DNA of 64,000 nt from contig OY720347.1 in the NCBI GenBank assembly GCA_963082975.1, positions 28,723,398 through 28,787,397 of the forward strand, given 5' to 3'. The notes under the pieces are model-generated. The model did not search any database. It saw nothing but the letters and a program-made list of their open reading frames with translations, and was not told the DNA's origin. The position numbers and the translations under genes are program-made. Below are positions 48,001 to 58,890 of this stretch, piece by piece. This stretch comes from Labia minor (taxonomy: Eukaryota; Arthropoda; Insecta; Dermaptera; Spongiphoridae). Numbering within the stretch: the stretch's first letter is position 1; each line of letters opens with the position of its first letter.

Positions 48001-50734
48001 TTATTTCAAAAAATTGTAGACTTCTTCATAATTGTTTTTTGATTCATAAAAATCCTTTAGAGAATTATATATTTTCTTTTTTCTTTTTCCAAGGGGGCAT
48101 TCTAATAAAAAATATAAAACACACATTTTTATACCAAAAAATGCACCTCGCCCCCCCCCCCCGAACATTAAAATAAATAAATAATAATCCATTGGTAATT
48201 AATTAATTAAATTATAAACTATATTTTAAATAATTATATAAGAATTCAATGTCAAATAATGATTGAAATTATATTTCTACAATTTTATTTTCGTATATGG
48301 TTAATTTTTTATTTCTCTCTACACGGTGAATTATAATAAAAAATATTATATAAAACACACGAAAAAATGCACCCCCCTCCCCTCGCCGAAAATTAAAACA
48401 AATTAATTTAATTATTAATTCATTATATGTTTTAAGTAATAATATATTGGAATTAAATGTCGAATAATGATTTAAATTATATTATAAAAATTTTATTTTC
48501 GTTATTTTGAGTTAAGTGTTAAGGTAAAGTATAGTAATAAAAAATTGTGTATTTGACAAGCACTCGATTTGTGAAATCCCCTGAATACAATTTGGATAAT
48601 TGTGATTTTTTTGAATCTTTAATATACTTGTCTGGATAAAATAATTCTTGTTTCTATTCTACATAACCAGGAATATTAAACTCATATGATATTACAGGTC
48701 TTATCTTGTATTTTATTTTCGATTAAAGTATTCAATGCCTATATTTCTATATAAATGTATTTTGTATTAATATACACAATCAGTACAGTATCAGTCTATT
48801 TACATTTTGCTTAACTACATTGATCTTACATTTTCATTTTTCTTTTATAAACTAATAAAAAGAATTGTGTTTCCTTTTAAATAGAATAATAAACATTAAG
48901 TTTACATTGACAAATCTTATCATAAAAAATAAACATAAATAACTGTTGTTCTATTGTCTTTTTCAAATATTTGTTTGTGTCAAATAAATTTATTATTTTT
49001 TCTTTAATTCATTAAATTTGAATTTACATTTATGTATGTAATATATATATATATATATATTATAATAAATAAAAAATAAATATTCAGATAGTTCTACATA
49101 AGTATATATATATTTAAATAATTGTTTATCATATTTTAATTATTGAAGTGATATATATGGAAGCTTTTAAAATACTAATCAATAATATATTTTTATTTTT
49201 AGATTTTACATTTTCCAATATACGCGTACATACATACAATAATAAATCATGAGTTAAAAGGAGATGAGAGATTCTTAACCTAAAAAATTCTTAACAAAAT
49301 GCATTTTGTTTATATTGTTGAATTATTAATATCATTAAATCCTTATTTTTTTTTATAAAAAAATTATAAACCAATTGTAAAAAGAGATCAATCATTTATT
49401 TAAAACATATATACTCACGAATAATAAAAATGAAAATAGAAAATAATATTAAATAAATCATATGAGCTATTTATAGGTATAATAATATTTTAATTTTATT
49501 TTTTCAAACTCAAATAAACAAGGCATATGTAGTTATGAAAATAGGCAAATATTTAATCAGGACCAAATTTTTCATTTTTAATTTCTTTTACATAATCTTC
49601 GTAGTGATTACCTCCATCAAGAATTAAAATATTATATTGAGATAACAAATAAATAAAATGAATTAATATTGAAAGAAAAAATAATAAATAATAAATTATT
49701 AATTGAATAATTAAATAAAATTTCTTTAATTCGTATTTTAAAATGATATAAGAAAATATTTTAAAAAAATAAAATTTTATTCTATAATTAAATGCTTTAA
49801 TGCTAAAGCTATAAACTATATGGTATAAACATTTATAATAATAAAATTTGTTCTTTTTTATTTAATTAATTTAAAATTTTTTTTTAATTTAATAATTTTA
49901 AATATCTTCTAGGAATGATGACAATATCATTAAAATTTGCTGATAATTACAGAACTATTTAGTGATTAGTATCTTTAATAACGCGTGATGTTATCAAAAT
50001 AATTATTATTTAACTAGAACTGACTAGAACTGACTTATGTAATTTATAACCTAGGTCAGTTCAAGCCCTTTTGGATCAGTTTGTATATTTTTCATAAACA
50101 CATTATTTAATATATATTTATAGTTATGAATAAATTATTATCTATAATTATAAATAAATAAAAAATAAACAAAAATAATCGGAATTTGTTATCGAAGGTG
50201 TTTAATATTCAATTACTAAAGTAAACTTGGAGTAAATTTAAAAAAATCAACTTTTTATAATGATAAAACTCGGATGAAGTATCAAATTGATTGTTTTGTT
50301 TGGTTTCTTTCTGTATGTATTTTTTTTGTAACACGATCATTAGTCATTAGAAGTTTAAGAAAGTTGAAAATAAGAAATTTTCTCATGTTGAAATAAAGCC
50401 AACTAATAAATGAATGATATTTTAAGGTTTTATACTAAAAAATTATCTTTATAAAAGATTTATTTTTTAAATTTATTTTTAGTTTTAAAAAATAACTTGA
50501 GTGTCTACGATTAAATCTATCATCTTTACAAAAACAATATATTTTAAAAATTCAGATAAAATGACCAATAAAACTATCATTATTTTTTTTAAATACACTT
50601 TTTTTGATAAAAATTTTGATACATTACTCAACTAAAATAAGATGATCTATTAAAAAAAAAATAAAATTGAATAATTTTACCTGGCGTAAAAATTCTCTCT
50701 TCTCTCGATCAGATTTCCAGAGATCGATTTTCAT
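35878..50734 (-). CDS. Sugar transporter, MFS family (facilitated trehalose/glucose transporter Tret1-like), complete, 9 exons
   Basis: Nine exons join in phase to 502 codons plus TGA: 50681-50734, 45518-45644, 41759-41905, 41491-41682, 37072-37364, 36799-36992, 36582-36726, 36355-36507, 35878-36081. All introns are GT-AG. The signatures come in order: DRIGRR (residues 80-85) after TM2, LGRIFTG (about 124-130), PESPVW (204-209) ending the N-terminal half, a hydrophilic central loop (210-271), QQLSG (286-290) in TM7, a second FGRRP (337-341), GEVYPTRVKG (400-409) and PETHGKTLSEIE (463-474). About twelve hydrophobic segments are visible. The protein should carry trehalose or glucose across the plasma membrane by facilitated diffusion; the exact substrate cannot be told. 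Length is normal for Tret1-like proteins. Confidence 0.93.
36355..36507 (-). CDS. Sugar transporter, exon 8 (TM10-TM11)
   Basis: Residues 385-435: IFGVIGFHTLPWSMIGEVYP, then TRVKGLCSGITTF. The P-W and GE-x-P-x-R motifs are typical of GLUT/Tret1 proteins. 51 codons, phase 0 at both ends. Confidence 0.94.
36582..36726 (-). CDS. Sugar transporter, exon 7 (TM9 region)
   Basis: Residues 336-384: RFGRRPMMLTSAFGMTLSML, then an external loop with NPNNPSES and LPQIAVFFFV. Confidence 0.93.
36799..36992 (-). CDS. Sugar transporter, exon 6 (TM7-TM8)
   Basis: Residues 272-336: VYRPLCLMIILFAFQQLSGV with the QQLSG sugar-binding motif of TM7, then DPYIATVILGFVQFTSG. Confidence 0.95.
37072..37364 (-). CDS. 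Sugar transporter, exon 5 (TM6 and central loop)
   Basis: Residues 174-271: EWRLVAGLAGIIPLISCILV, then FLPESPVWLLSKGQTEAAK and a lysine- and glutamate-rich loop ending KIKSPE. The W-R and PESP-W-L motifs are diagnostic. Confidence 0.95.
37861..37930 (+). repeat. tRNA-derived SINE head
   Basis: TAGTCCAGCGGTTGG (A-box-like) and GGTTCGAAACT (B box, 37906-37916) are spaced as in tRNA genes. The flanks do not pair into a cloverleaf. It lies in the intron between transporter exons 4 and 5. Confidence 0.45.
38300..38850. repeat. Composite repeat with a long AT palindrome
   Basis: Two end segments (38330-38450, with ACTTTTGCGGGATGGGGAAA, and 38750-38850, with ACGCAGAAGTTTTCACTTCT) flank a palindrome at 38467-38615 and a TA-rich stretch. 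The right end matches, inverted, the repeat inserted in piggyBac at 28225. Confidence 0.55.
38467..38615. repeat. ~60-bp-arm inverted repeat
   Basis: Arm AACTGTTTTATAAATTATCT... (38467-38526) returns inverted at 38555-38615 with few mismatches and a 28-base loop. A transcript could form a long hairpin. Confidence 0.7.
41491..41682 (-). CDS. Sugar transporter, exon 4 (TM4-TM5)
   Basis: Residues 110-174: LAQLYLGRIFTGIATGFSSV, YLAEST and LGIAFGILLIYTFG. YLAE is the PVYxAE motif after TM4. Confidence 0.94.
41759..41905 (-). CDS. Sugar transporter, exon 3 (TM2-TM3)
   Basis: Residues 61-110: LSTLVTPLGCLLCAFLLDRI, then GRRPSLYMLGVPHLIGW with the GRR loop between TM2 and TM3. Confidence 0.94.
41960..42252 (-). 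mobile_element. LINE 3' part, left half of an interrupted copy
   Basis: It begins in a TATC run at 41968 without the GC hairpin module and carries the GRPR/WVDNV tail region on the minus strand. The match to the 1178-2110 copy stops at 42250 and resumes at 44857, so one LINE has been split by the pogo-like insertion. Confidence 0.75.
42253..44853 (-). mobile_element. pogo-like DNA transposon inserted in a LINE
   Basis: Inverted ends AGTAACTGACC and GGTCACTTACT, with TTA on both sides, mark the element. The minus strand carries first a pipsqueak-type helix-turn-helix (MSGKLFQYDKENFKKALEEI, AAAKKYEIPRMTI at about 43360-43460), then part of a DDE domain (FMDGHVSHLS..., NATHLIQPMDVAVFKSLK at 42807-43034) and a decayed C-terminal region to about 42430. 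The first catalytic region is missing. It carries a nested hAT. Confidence 0.8.
43687..44298 (-). mobile_element. hAT transposon, internally deleted, nested in the pogo-like element
   Basis: The ends TAGGGCTTACAATACC and its complement are flanked by an exact 8-bp duplication GTTTAAAT. The minus strand retains the C-terminal hAT dimerisation region: IVPTSVESERAFSTAGYI, then TKIRSSLDDETLDSL. ATACCGG motifs recur near both ends, as subterminal transposase-binding repeats do. The rest of the transposase is gone. Confidence 0.92.
44855..45240 (-). mobile_element. LINE, right half of the interrupted copy
   Basis: The minus strand reads [20 protein letters not shown], then IKIYKTIILLVVLYEAWSMT, RVFENRILRSIYGPKKEEV and HNEELKDLYASPDI, open for 93 codons. 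This is the reverse-transcriptase C-terminus with the FGPK and NEELxxLYxSP motifs and is the best-preserved copy in the window. Confidence 0.85.
45518..45644 (-). CDS. Sugar transporter, exon 2 (TM1)
   Basis: Residues 19-61: IGYGLIAASSAITSGCVLGF, then DGFSEEQISWF, the first membrane helix and the conserved external W-F motif preceding TM2. Confidence 0.92.
46390..47080 (-). repeat. Old LINE copy of the same family
   Basis: The order of motifs follows the other copies on the minus strand (tail region at 46440-46640, KIYK-equivalent region lost, upstream region at 46850-46980), but substitutions and indels are many. It lies in transporter intron 1. Confidence 0.5.
47793..47834 (+). CDS. Candidate first coding exon of a plus-strand gene
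   Basis: ATG opens MATETTPLLFSNYK and reaches AAG|GCAAGT, a perfect consensus for the rare GC-AG splice donor, in phase 0. About 200 bases before it (47590-47790) are less A+T-rich than the surroundings and resemble a 5' untranslated region. The ETTPLL motif is of the dileucine type that sorts membrane proteins to lysosomes. No downstream exon was recognised, so this may be chance. It lies inside transporter intron 1 on the opposite strand. Confidence 0.25.
48098..48515. repeat. Diverged tandem duplication (~200-bp unit)
   Basis: AATAAAAAATAT...AAACACAC...AAAAAATGCACC, a C-rich run, then GAACATTAAAATAAAT and TTTTATTTTCGT recur in order at 48098-48295 and 48339-48512. Confidence 0.55.
50681..50734 (-). 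CDS. Sugar transporter, exon 1 (residues 1-18)
   Basis: MKIDLWKSDREKREFLRQ, a short charged cytoplasmic head, with a strong donor CAG|GTAAAA in phase 0 with exon 2. It is chosen as the start because it is the only ATG exon upstream in phase and family members begin with such a head ending near R-Q. It lies 5 kb from exon 2. Confidence 0.8.
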
Positions 50735-51662
50735 ATTGTGCAAATTATAATTCCAACAGACATATAATCGATTATCAGTGCGGCTTACTTATATATCAAT
50801 TGTCTTGCTGTCAGATTTATGTCACTCTATCTAATGCAGACGTAGTGATTCAACTTCGACGTATGACAGAATATATCCAGGTGTAATCTTAATTAGCATG
50901 CTATTTCATCCAATTATCACCACTAAGAATGAGGAAAAATACCAATTAGGAAAATGTTTTTCTTAAATTTACTTAAAAAATATATTTTCATATAAAAGTT
51001 TAAAAAATATATTTATAAAATTTGAAATTTATTTGATTGATTATTTATAATAATTTATAATCTTATCAAATAGTAATTTTAAAGAGGCAGGTATTTAGAT
51101 AATAATTTTATATTTAAAATTGTATGATAATGTGATCAAATTTTACTAGTTTATAATCCCAATATTATGATTACATGTATATTGATTACTAAAATAAATA
51201 ATTAATTATTATTCATTAAATAATAAAAATGATTTGATGATTGATTAAAAACGAAAAAAAAATTTTAACTTGTGATATAAATCAACAATAAAACGTTACT
51301 ATAAAAATAGTATTTTTTTTTTGTAATTAGTTCTTAAAAATTTAATAGATTTAAAAATATGAAACATTCAAATAATATATATAATTTACAAACATAATGT
51401 ATATATCCCACAAATACATTATATATTACATTTTAATATTAAATGAATAATTTTTATATATAGACCCGTATATATTATAATGATGAAAAATCTATCCATA
51501 AGAATCTGTTTGTACACATATAGAATATTTATATTTATATACGTATATATTTTTAAATTATTGATTCTTTTATTTGGATTTAAAATCTTGAATTTTGCCT
51601 TAACTACCCTTAAGTGTGGTTATTAAATAATATTGATAACATTTTGTTATTCATATTATATA
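50735..51662. other. 5' flank of the sugar transporter, nothing recognised
   Basis: This is the likely promoter side of the transporter. The first 170 bases are less A+T-rich (to about 50905). No TATA box or initiator could be picked out reliably. Confidence 0.4.
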
Positions 51663-52688
51663 TGTTACGGTAAATGTACACTCTTGGGAAATGTACACAT
51701 TTTCCGGTAAATGTGTACATTTCCCAAGATTGTACATTTACCGTGACAAAAGTTAGGTATAAGTAAACTGAATATAATGTATATGTACATTTCCCGGCAA
51801 ATGTGTACACCTGCCTTTACGTTTTGGTAAATGTATACTCTTACCTTCGTATTTTAAGGAAAGGTGGAATACAAGTAAATTAAAAATGTTGCAGTAAAAA
51901 AAATTTTATTTAAATAAACATAATACAAAAAGCTTTAATAACGAAAATTATTTTAATTCAAAAATGTGAATGAGAAACAAAACATACTTATTACATATAA
52001 TATGTCGTAGCTTATGATCCCAATATTCATAAATACTATTTTCGTCCTAATTTTTTAGGACCAATACGATGGGAATCAAACAAATAATTATAATATTAAA
52101 ATACTTATTTTTATTATAACAGTTAAATTTTATAAAATTATAAAGGAACATATAGAAATTTCATAATGAAAAAAGTGCTATTTATTTGAGCAAGAATTAC
52201 TATTGTGGCACTTGAAATTACATAATATTCCAGCATTTTTAGAACTGCATTTTTTTGAGGAACATGTTCCTTTACAGATGCATCTTTTAAAACCTTGGCC
52301 ACCAGTAAGGGGGACTGCATTCCTATAATTTCTCTTACCGATTTCTCAACATCTTGAGGAACATCTTCGTATGATATAAACTTTTGTTCACAAATGGCGA
52401 ATTCATGCCTAGAATAAGATTGTTTTAAAATTCCGTTTAGTTCCTAATTTATATAAATTTTTATCGTCATCTCTAGATCGTACAAGTCAGTACAAGTGCT
52501 CTACTCGATTTCGTATTTTGTATGCTCACATTTACCAAAACGACATGGTCATTGTGAATTCAATGTACATTTCCCTTATTTGAAATTGTAAATGTTAGTT
52601 GAATGCACATTTCCCAAATGAGGAGGCTAATGTGCACATTTACCGGAAAATGTGTACATTTGCCACAATATCTACTTTTACCGTAACA
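51663..52688 (-). mobile_element. Ginger-like DNA transposon remnant with palindromic subterminal repeats
   Basis: The ends are TGTTACGGTAAA and TTTACCGTAACA (one extra base pattern inside), flanked by TATA on both sides. Next to each end are repeated GTAAATGTGTACATTT-type palindromes. The minus strand preserves a cysteine-rich block at 52178-52290. Ends beginning TGT, a 4-bp duplication and a CXC-like C-terminus fit Ginger elements, but no integrase core is left. Confidence 0.55.
52178..52330 (-). pseudogene. Cysteine-rich (CXC-like) C-terminal remnant of a transposase
   Basis: In one minus-strand frame RCICKGTCSSKKCSSKNAG, then ILCNFKCHNSNSCSNK and a stop give the C-x-C...C...C-x3-C spacing seen at the C-terminus of KRBA2/Ginger-type integrases. 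The preceding part (GMQSPL) is in another frame. Confidence 0.45.
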
Positions 52689-52914
52689 TATATAAATTAT
52701 TATACCATACATAAAATCTATGTAAATTGTACTTAAAGTTATCTATAAATTTTTATATTTATTTATATAGGTATTATATATATAATAGATAGGGTATAAA
52801 ATTAGGAAGAAGATTCTTATTCTTTTAAAATCAATAATTTATTAATTTTTATATATTATTCAGAATTCAAAAATTAAAAAAAATATTTTTTTTTTCATTT
52901 TTTACTATCTCGCC

Positions 52915-53170
52915 AGAGATAAGTAGTATTTTCGATCACGAAAATTTTCGATGTTGAGAATTTGATGTTTTTATACGTTTTAAAGGTTCCTGAATCATTT
53001 TCACTAAGGTTGAGAAAAATGTCTTTGTGCGTGTGTGTATGTGTGTATGTATGTAACCAAGATTACACAAAAACGGTTTGAGCTAGAATGATAAAATTTG
53101 GTACATGGACATTATTCAAAATTCATAGTTTTCTATCAACTTTTGAGAAATGTAGCTCAACCAGAAGAGG
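52915..53170 (+). repeat. Second copy of the 18830 repeat
   Basis: AAGTAGTATTTTCGATCACG, a TG/TATG microsatellite and ACACAAAAACGGTTTGAGCT, AAATTTGGTACATGGACATT follow the same order as at 18830-19130. Confidence 0.5.
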
Positions 53171-56100
53171 GTCATTACATACCACGTTTTGATTTTTTTT
53201 CCTCTAAAGTGACCGTAAAAATAAAGATATATGTTTGATAGTTTTTCACATGATTAATAGTTGTATAAAACTGCTATATATAGAATTAGAGCTTGATTGA
53301 ATCGCTGAAAGTACCGGAATTAATTTTTTAATACTGCAAATCTCACGCGCTATCACGTGACGTGGTGCCATCAACAAAGAGCCAAACATGCGCTGGTTTA
53401 ATAAATATTATTTATTAATTTTAATTTATAATTTAATTAATTAAATTTAATTTAAATATAATATATTAAGTTATTTAATCCAATTCAAATTTGCAAGATA
53501 GTCGAGTAGAGACACTCCAGATTTTTTTATAATGAGATATATGTAAATCCATTTCTAGCTCGTTGTAATTGTAAAAACATCCTAATTCAATTAACAGATT
53601 CGAAGAATTTGATTAAGACGACTCATCAGGATACAACTACTTTTATATCATTATTTCGTAACTTTCTAGTAATTCTAAATCTACGGAAAATACTTATTGA
53701 AATATGTATATAGTAAAATATTTTCTTATCTCTTAAATAATATAACGCATTTTAATAAATTTATCAAACATCTTTAAATGATGATTACACTTTTTTATAT
53801 TTGTTATTAACCATATAACTTTTTTTATTGAAATTTCGACACATGGCCATTGATAAAGCAAACATTATAGGTATTACATATTAAAATTTATTTTAAATTG
53901 AATTATTTAATCATAATTTTAATATTACTTATTTACGTAACTTTTATATAATTATTTTTATTATTTTAGTTTTTATAAATATACCTAATTTTTATCTATC
54001 ACTTTGCAAATCAAATACAAATCATATTACCGATAATTTATATTAAATAATAATATTTGATTTGATTTAAAAAATAAATAATATTACTTAGAAATTGATA
54101 TTATAATCATTTTATATAATTTAATTAAAGTAATTCACAATTTATAAAAATACTTATTTAAAATAAATTATCTTTTATAAATAAATAAACAACAATAAAT
54201 TTAGTATAAAATTAAAAAAATCTAAAAACGATAACAATGAAAAACACTACAAATAATGATAGGATCTTTAACATATACCTAATAATATAAGATGAATTAA
54301 TCTTATGTAGAAAATAAGGCGAAAATCTGTATTAACAAATTGTATGTTTGTAATTCACAGACTTTGGAAATAACTAAAACTAAAATTACGAGGATTGTCC
54401 CAAGACTTTCTAAAAAACAAAAGAAAATTTTTAAAAGTTTTTATTTTGGATTAACTTCTTTCAAAATTAACCAACATCTTATCTGTTTTTCATTATTACA
54501 TTCTATATTCATGGTCATGTTAATTAAAAGGAAAGAGAATCATGGCTAAAATTAAAACAAATAATCCAAATGACTTTTAAATCTCAAACATCTTTTTTAA
54601 AGACAAAATCATGCACACTTTAATATTTAATATTCTTTTGAAATTATATAATCGATATATTTCATTTTTTTAACAAAAGTCCATAAAATTCGATTAAAAC
54701 TTTTTCTAAAATTTTTACAAATTTTATTCAACCAAATAATAGGACCTTATTTGGAATAATTTGATTTGATTTTTACTCCTTAATAATTAAAGCACAAAAT
54801 TATGATATATTCAATAAATGATCAAAAAATCAATATATTCGCTTAAGATTTATTTAATTTATATAATATATATAACAGGTAAAAAATATTTATAATCTTG
54901 TCTTACCTTCTCAATTTTGTTTTCTTTCATGCAATAAGCATCTGTGATTTTTCTCATTTATCACATTTGTTTAATATTTCTCATTGTTCAACGTTGTTCA
55001 TTAAATTATTAAAAATATTATTAGAACAATTAGTATTTATAAATTCTACAAATGGTTTTAAATAGCAAATACTATTCAAATTGAAATATAACCAAATACT
55101 TCTACTTCTACTTGCTTGCTTTATAAATTTTCTTTATCTAGTAGGCATACGTACATTAATATATGAACATTTTTCTTATCTAATTTTCCTTAATCATTTC
55201 CTAAACGAAAAGCAATGTTCATATTAATTAAAAAAATAACCAAGCAACAACATTAAAATTAATTACTTCTGTTTAATGTATATTAATAATACTGAGCACA
55301 TATATTTTTGATTAATATATCTAATAATAGATAGATATCTAATAATAGATATAGTAACATATAAATAATTGATTTACATCTGCATTATGGTCTTAGAACA
55401 AAAACCCTTCCCCAGGAGTGTGGTTTTCTATCTCTCTCTCTCTCTCTGACTCTAATTTTGATATTTATTGACAATTATTTTTATATTAATATATACTTTA
55501 ATTAAAAAAAACAAAAATACAAATCTTCAGTTCAAAAATTAATTTCATAAAAATCAAGTGGACCGTTTTCAAGATCAGAATGACATTCATATATACTCTA
55601 TATACTTATACATACAATTTTTGCTTGTATAGCAAGATCAGATTAGATAGAACAAAGAAAGTCTAATCTTTACATTGAAGTTTCAAGGATGGGGAAAGTG
55701 TATAAAATATAATATTATAATAGTATGAATTTAATTTGGTCATGACCCAACCCCTTTGGTAAATTCTTCTTAGAGCCTAAAAGATTAAAGTAAAAAGAAA
55801 AAAAAACAAATAAATTAAGTATATATAAATTAATTTAGAATAATTTCATTTTGATTTAAATAAAATAAAAATAATTAACTGAGTTACTACATTAAAAAGG
55901 ATGTATCTGTCTTGAAAAAAATTAGTTTAAATAATAATCTAAGTTTAAATTTAAGTATACCTAAATTTCAATTATATGTGTTAAAGTACAAAATAGAAGG
56001 TAATTTGATTTTTTGTGTCTATTTATTAACTAAATAAAGTCACAACTATTGTGTTGCTCTATTTTTTATAATTCTTAATAAAACAAGAAAAAGCATTTAT

Positions 56101-57110
56101 AAAAATTTTAAATTTCCTTAAATTGAAAATACTTAAACTTCTTTTGATAATATTTAAAAAAAAATATTTTTTATAAATTCTAAATCAATTTTTTATATGC
56201 ATTTTTAAGAATTTAAAACATTTTAATTATTATTTATTTATTTATTTATCTTTTTTTCTAATATGTGAATATGCAATTTATATTTCTAATAATATTAATA
56301 GCACAATGTATCACTAATTACAATAATTATTATATTTTCTTTCAATAAATTTATGTCACTTAATTTTATATCGTTCACGCATTAATCAGATGTAAATCCC
56401 CTTAATAACATATTATACCATCCAATTATCCAATTAATAAGATTAGGGGAAAACCAATTAAATCATATGATATTAATTTTATATTACAATGATAACCACC
56501 CCACCACCAGAACTTCAAATTCGTGTGATGTAAATTTGTATAAGAGATCTATCTGAAGCCAAACAATTTTTAGTTGAAGAGTTTTAACGTACAATATTAT
56601 TTTGACTCATCAAAATCCCAGGTTATACGGAACTCTTGACCGCAGCAACTACTTTCCTCCTTCCATACTAGATTTTAATATTTTTATTAATAAAGATACA
56701 TACTTTTGTATTTTTAATATTAATTATCATAACAGTACATATTTAATATTGACATTTGTTTTTGTTTAACAACTTGTTTATCTATAGGGTACTATGGCTT
56801 CTGTGAAAGTCAAAGTGGTTTATTTATATTAGGATGAAATCATGCTAGTGTGAACAAACGTCACATTCTGTTTTTAGTTATGTGATAAGTTTTTAATAAT
56901 TAATATTTAATCAATCAGAATGGTTTAGTATTTTCTATAGATAAATTTTCTTTTGAAAATCAAAATAATAAAGGTTTAATGATAGTTTATAAAACTATCA
57001 TATCATTTTATTGATTAAAAAAATGAATTTTAAGATAAATATAATTAATAATTAATTAAATATTTACAATAATTTATAAAAGATAACTTAATTATAATTT
57101 TATGATTAAT
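53171..57110. other. A+T-rich spacer, no gene seen
   Basis: Only low-complexity sequence, a CT run at about 55429-55446 and short chance frames (such as 54340-54549) are present. Confidence 0.5.
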
Positions 57111-57748
57111 TACCGACCGACGATAGTAAGGGAGGTATTGTTTTCACACCAAATTTCACATGTGGAGATTTTTACATATCTCCACGAATCATGCATTTTC
57201 TTAACAGAAAAAAGTATTTTTAGCATGATGTCTGTCCGTCCGTCCGTCCGTCCGTATAGATGTGTACAGCCTGAACGGCTCAACCGATTTTGATGAAATT
57301 TGGTATATTTACTTAATGCATCAGTGGGATGAATTGATCAACTTTTGGTGCAAATCCGGAAACCGGAAGTGGTAGTATTAGCGATCGACGATAGGAAGGG
57401 AAGGGTTATTTGCACACCAAATTTCACATGAGGAGATTTTTTTACATATCACCACGAATCATGCACTTTGTATTGGTTTTATCCTCGGGAAAATCATATT
57501 TATTAGTTTTTTCTTGATTTAAAATTATATGACGTCATCCAGCCATTCGTGACGTCACAGCCTGGTCTTGCATATATATTATAAATAAAATAAAATTAAA
57601 AATGTTTATATTTATTATTTATGTATCCATATCTGTTTTTTATTACATTAATAGATATATTAAAATTATTTGAAATTGTTTCTGTAGCTGCTAATTAATT
57701 TACTTCAAACCGTCGGTCGGTTCGGACCTGGCCACAGGTCAACTTATT
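57111..57748 (+). repeat. Helitron-like dispersed repeat, copy 2; left arm of a large inverted repeat
   Basis: It runs from TTACCGACCGACGATAGTAA through the CCGT microsatellite, GATGTGTACAGCCTGAACGG, CCGGAAACCGGAAGTG and two TGACGTCA sites to CCGTCGGTCGGTTCGGACCT. The same sequence is inverted at 60832-61802. Confidence 0.75.
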
Positions 57749-58039
57749 TTAATTTAAATCAGGGTTCCTCCGCTGAGAAATATGACTAGTCTGTGAAGAA
57801 ATTTTACCTAACGACTTTAAAAATTTTGTCATTCAATAAATAATAATACAATTTTAATTTACAAAATTTCGGAATAAAAATATTAAAAACTATTTTTAAA
57901 TTTACATAATTTATAATTTACAAATTTTTCTGGTCCCCCTCACTAAAATATTAGAGAAACAATGATCAGGAGTGAGCCGCCAGTTTGGCCCGCCTAACAT
58001 TAAAGTACAATATGATTGGTATACTAAACTTTTTGCGGG

Positions 58040-58134
58040 TCACTTTGATAAAAAAAACTAAAATGACTTTAAGGGCGAACAACCTTTTTTTGATAAAAAA
58101 AACTTGTTTTAAAGTCATTTTAGTTTCTAGTATC
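58040..58134. repeat. Short palindrome
   Basis: AAACTAAAATGACTTTAA at 58055-58072 is inverted at 58109-58126, with a direct repeat TTTGATAAAAAAAACT inside the same stretch. Confidence 0.6.
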
Positions 58135-58228
58135 AAATAAATCATTTCAATGTTTATAAGTAAAATATAAGAATTATTGAATTACACTTATAGATTTTTT
58201 TTTTACAAGTCAATTATTATTTAGACTA

Positions 58229-58516
58229 TCGTTTTTCAACCTTTGTGGACCAAACGCCCACTTCGTAAGGCCGGCTTCATAATTCGCATCTCTATAAATT
58301 TTAACAAATAAAAATTGCATGATAATACCTAATATAAGGTAGGTACACTTGGTGATATTTAGAGCCATATTGAAAAATCGAGTTTCAGAACCTGATCGCA
58401 AAATCATTTTTTTTAGAGTTGAAAATGATTTCGCCCCCCAAAAATAACTTATCAACCCCCAAAAGTGTATAGTCAAATAATCACCCCCTTTAAGATGTCG
58501 ATCGAGAATCACTAAT
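58229..58516 (-). mobile_element. hAT-type MITE (288 bp)
   Basis: TTAGACTA flanks both sides as an exact 8-bp duplication. The ends (TCGTTTTTCAACCTTTGTGG and, inverted, TTAGTGATTCTCGA) are degraded versions of the common CAGTGGTTCTCAACC end. The open minus-strand frame is not a protein. Confidence 0.75.
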
Positions 58517-58890
58517 TTAGACTATATATATATCTATACTCTCTACATATGACATATTTTTTAGAAATAATCTTATTTTCATTGATTTTTTTAAAATTTT
58601 TATTTATTACAGTTATTATTATAGCTATTATTAATGTTAATGTTAATGCGTTCTTATTGAAGTGAAGTCTCAGATCCTTCTTTAACTTTCTTCCAGAGGA
58701 TGCTGTTTTTAGGCATTCTATTTTAATTAAAAATTTTTCATACAAAATCAAGTGACAAAATCAAAAATTTTTCTTTCTTTAAAAAAATATTTAATTTAAT
58801 AAAAATATTCATAATATAATATTTTGTATAGGTAAATTTTCACGGTATCCCAATAGAACAGTGCACATTTTGGGAACACTTTCTCTATTC

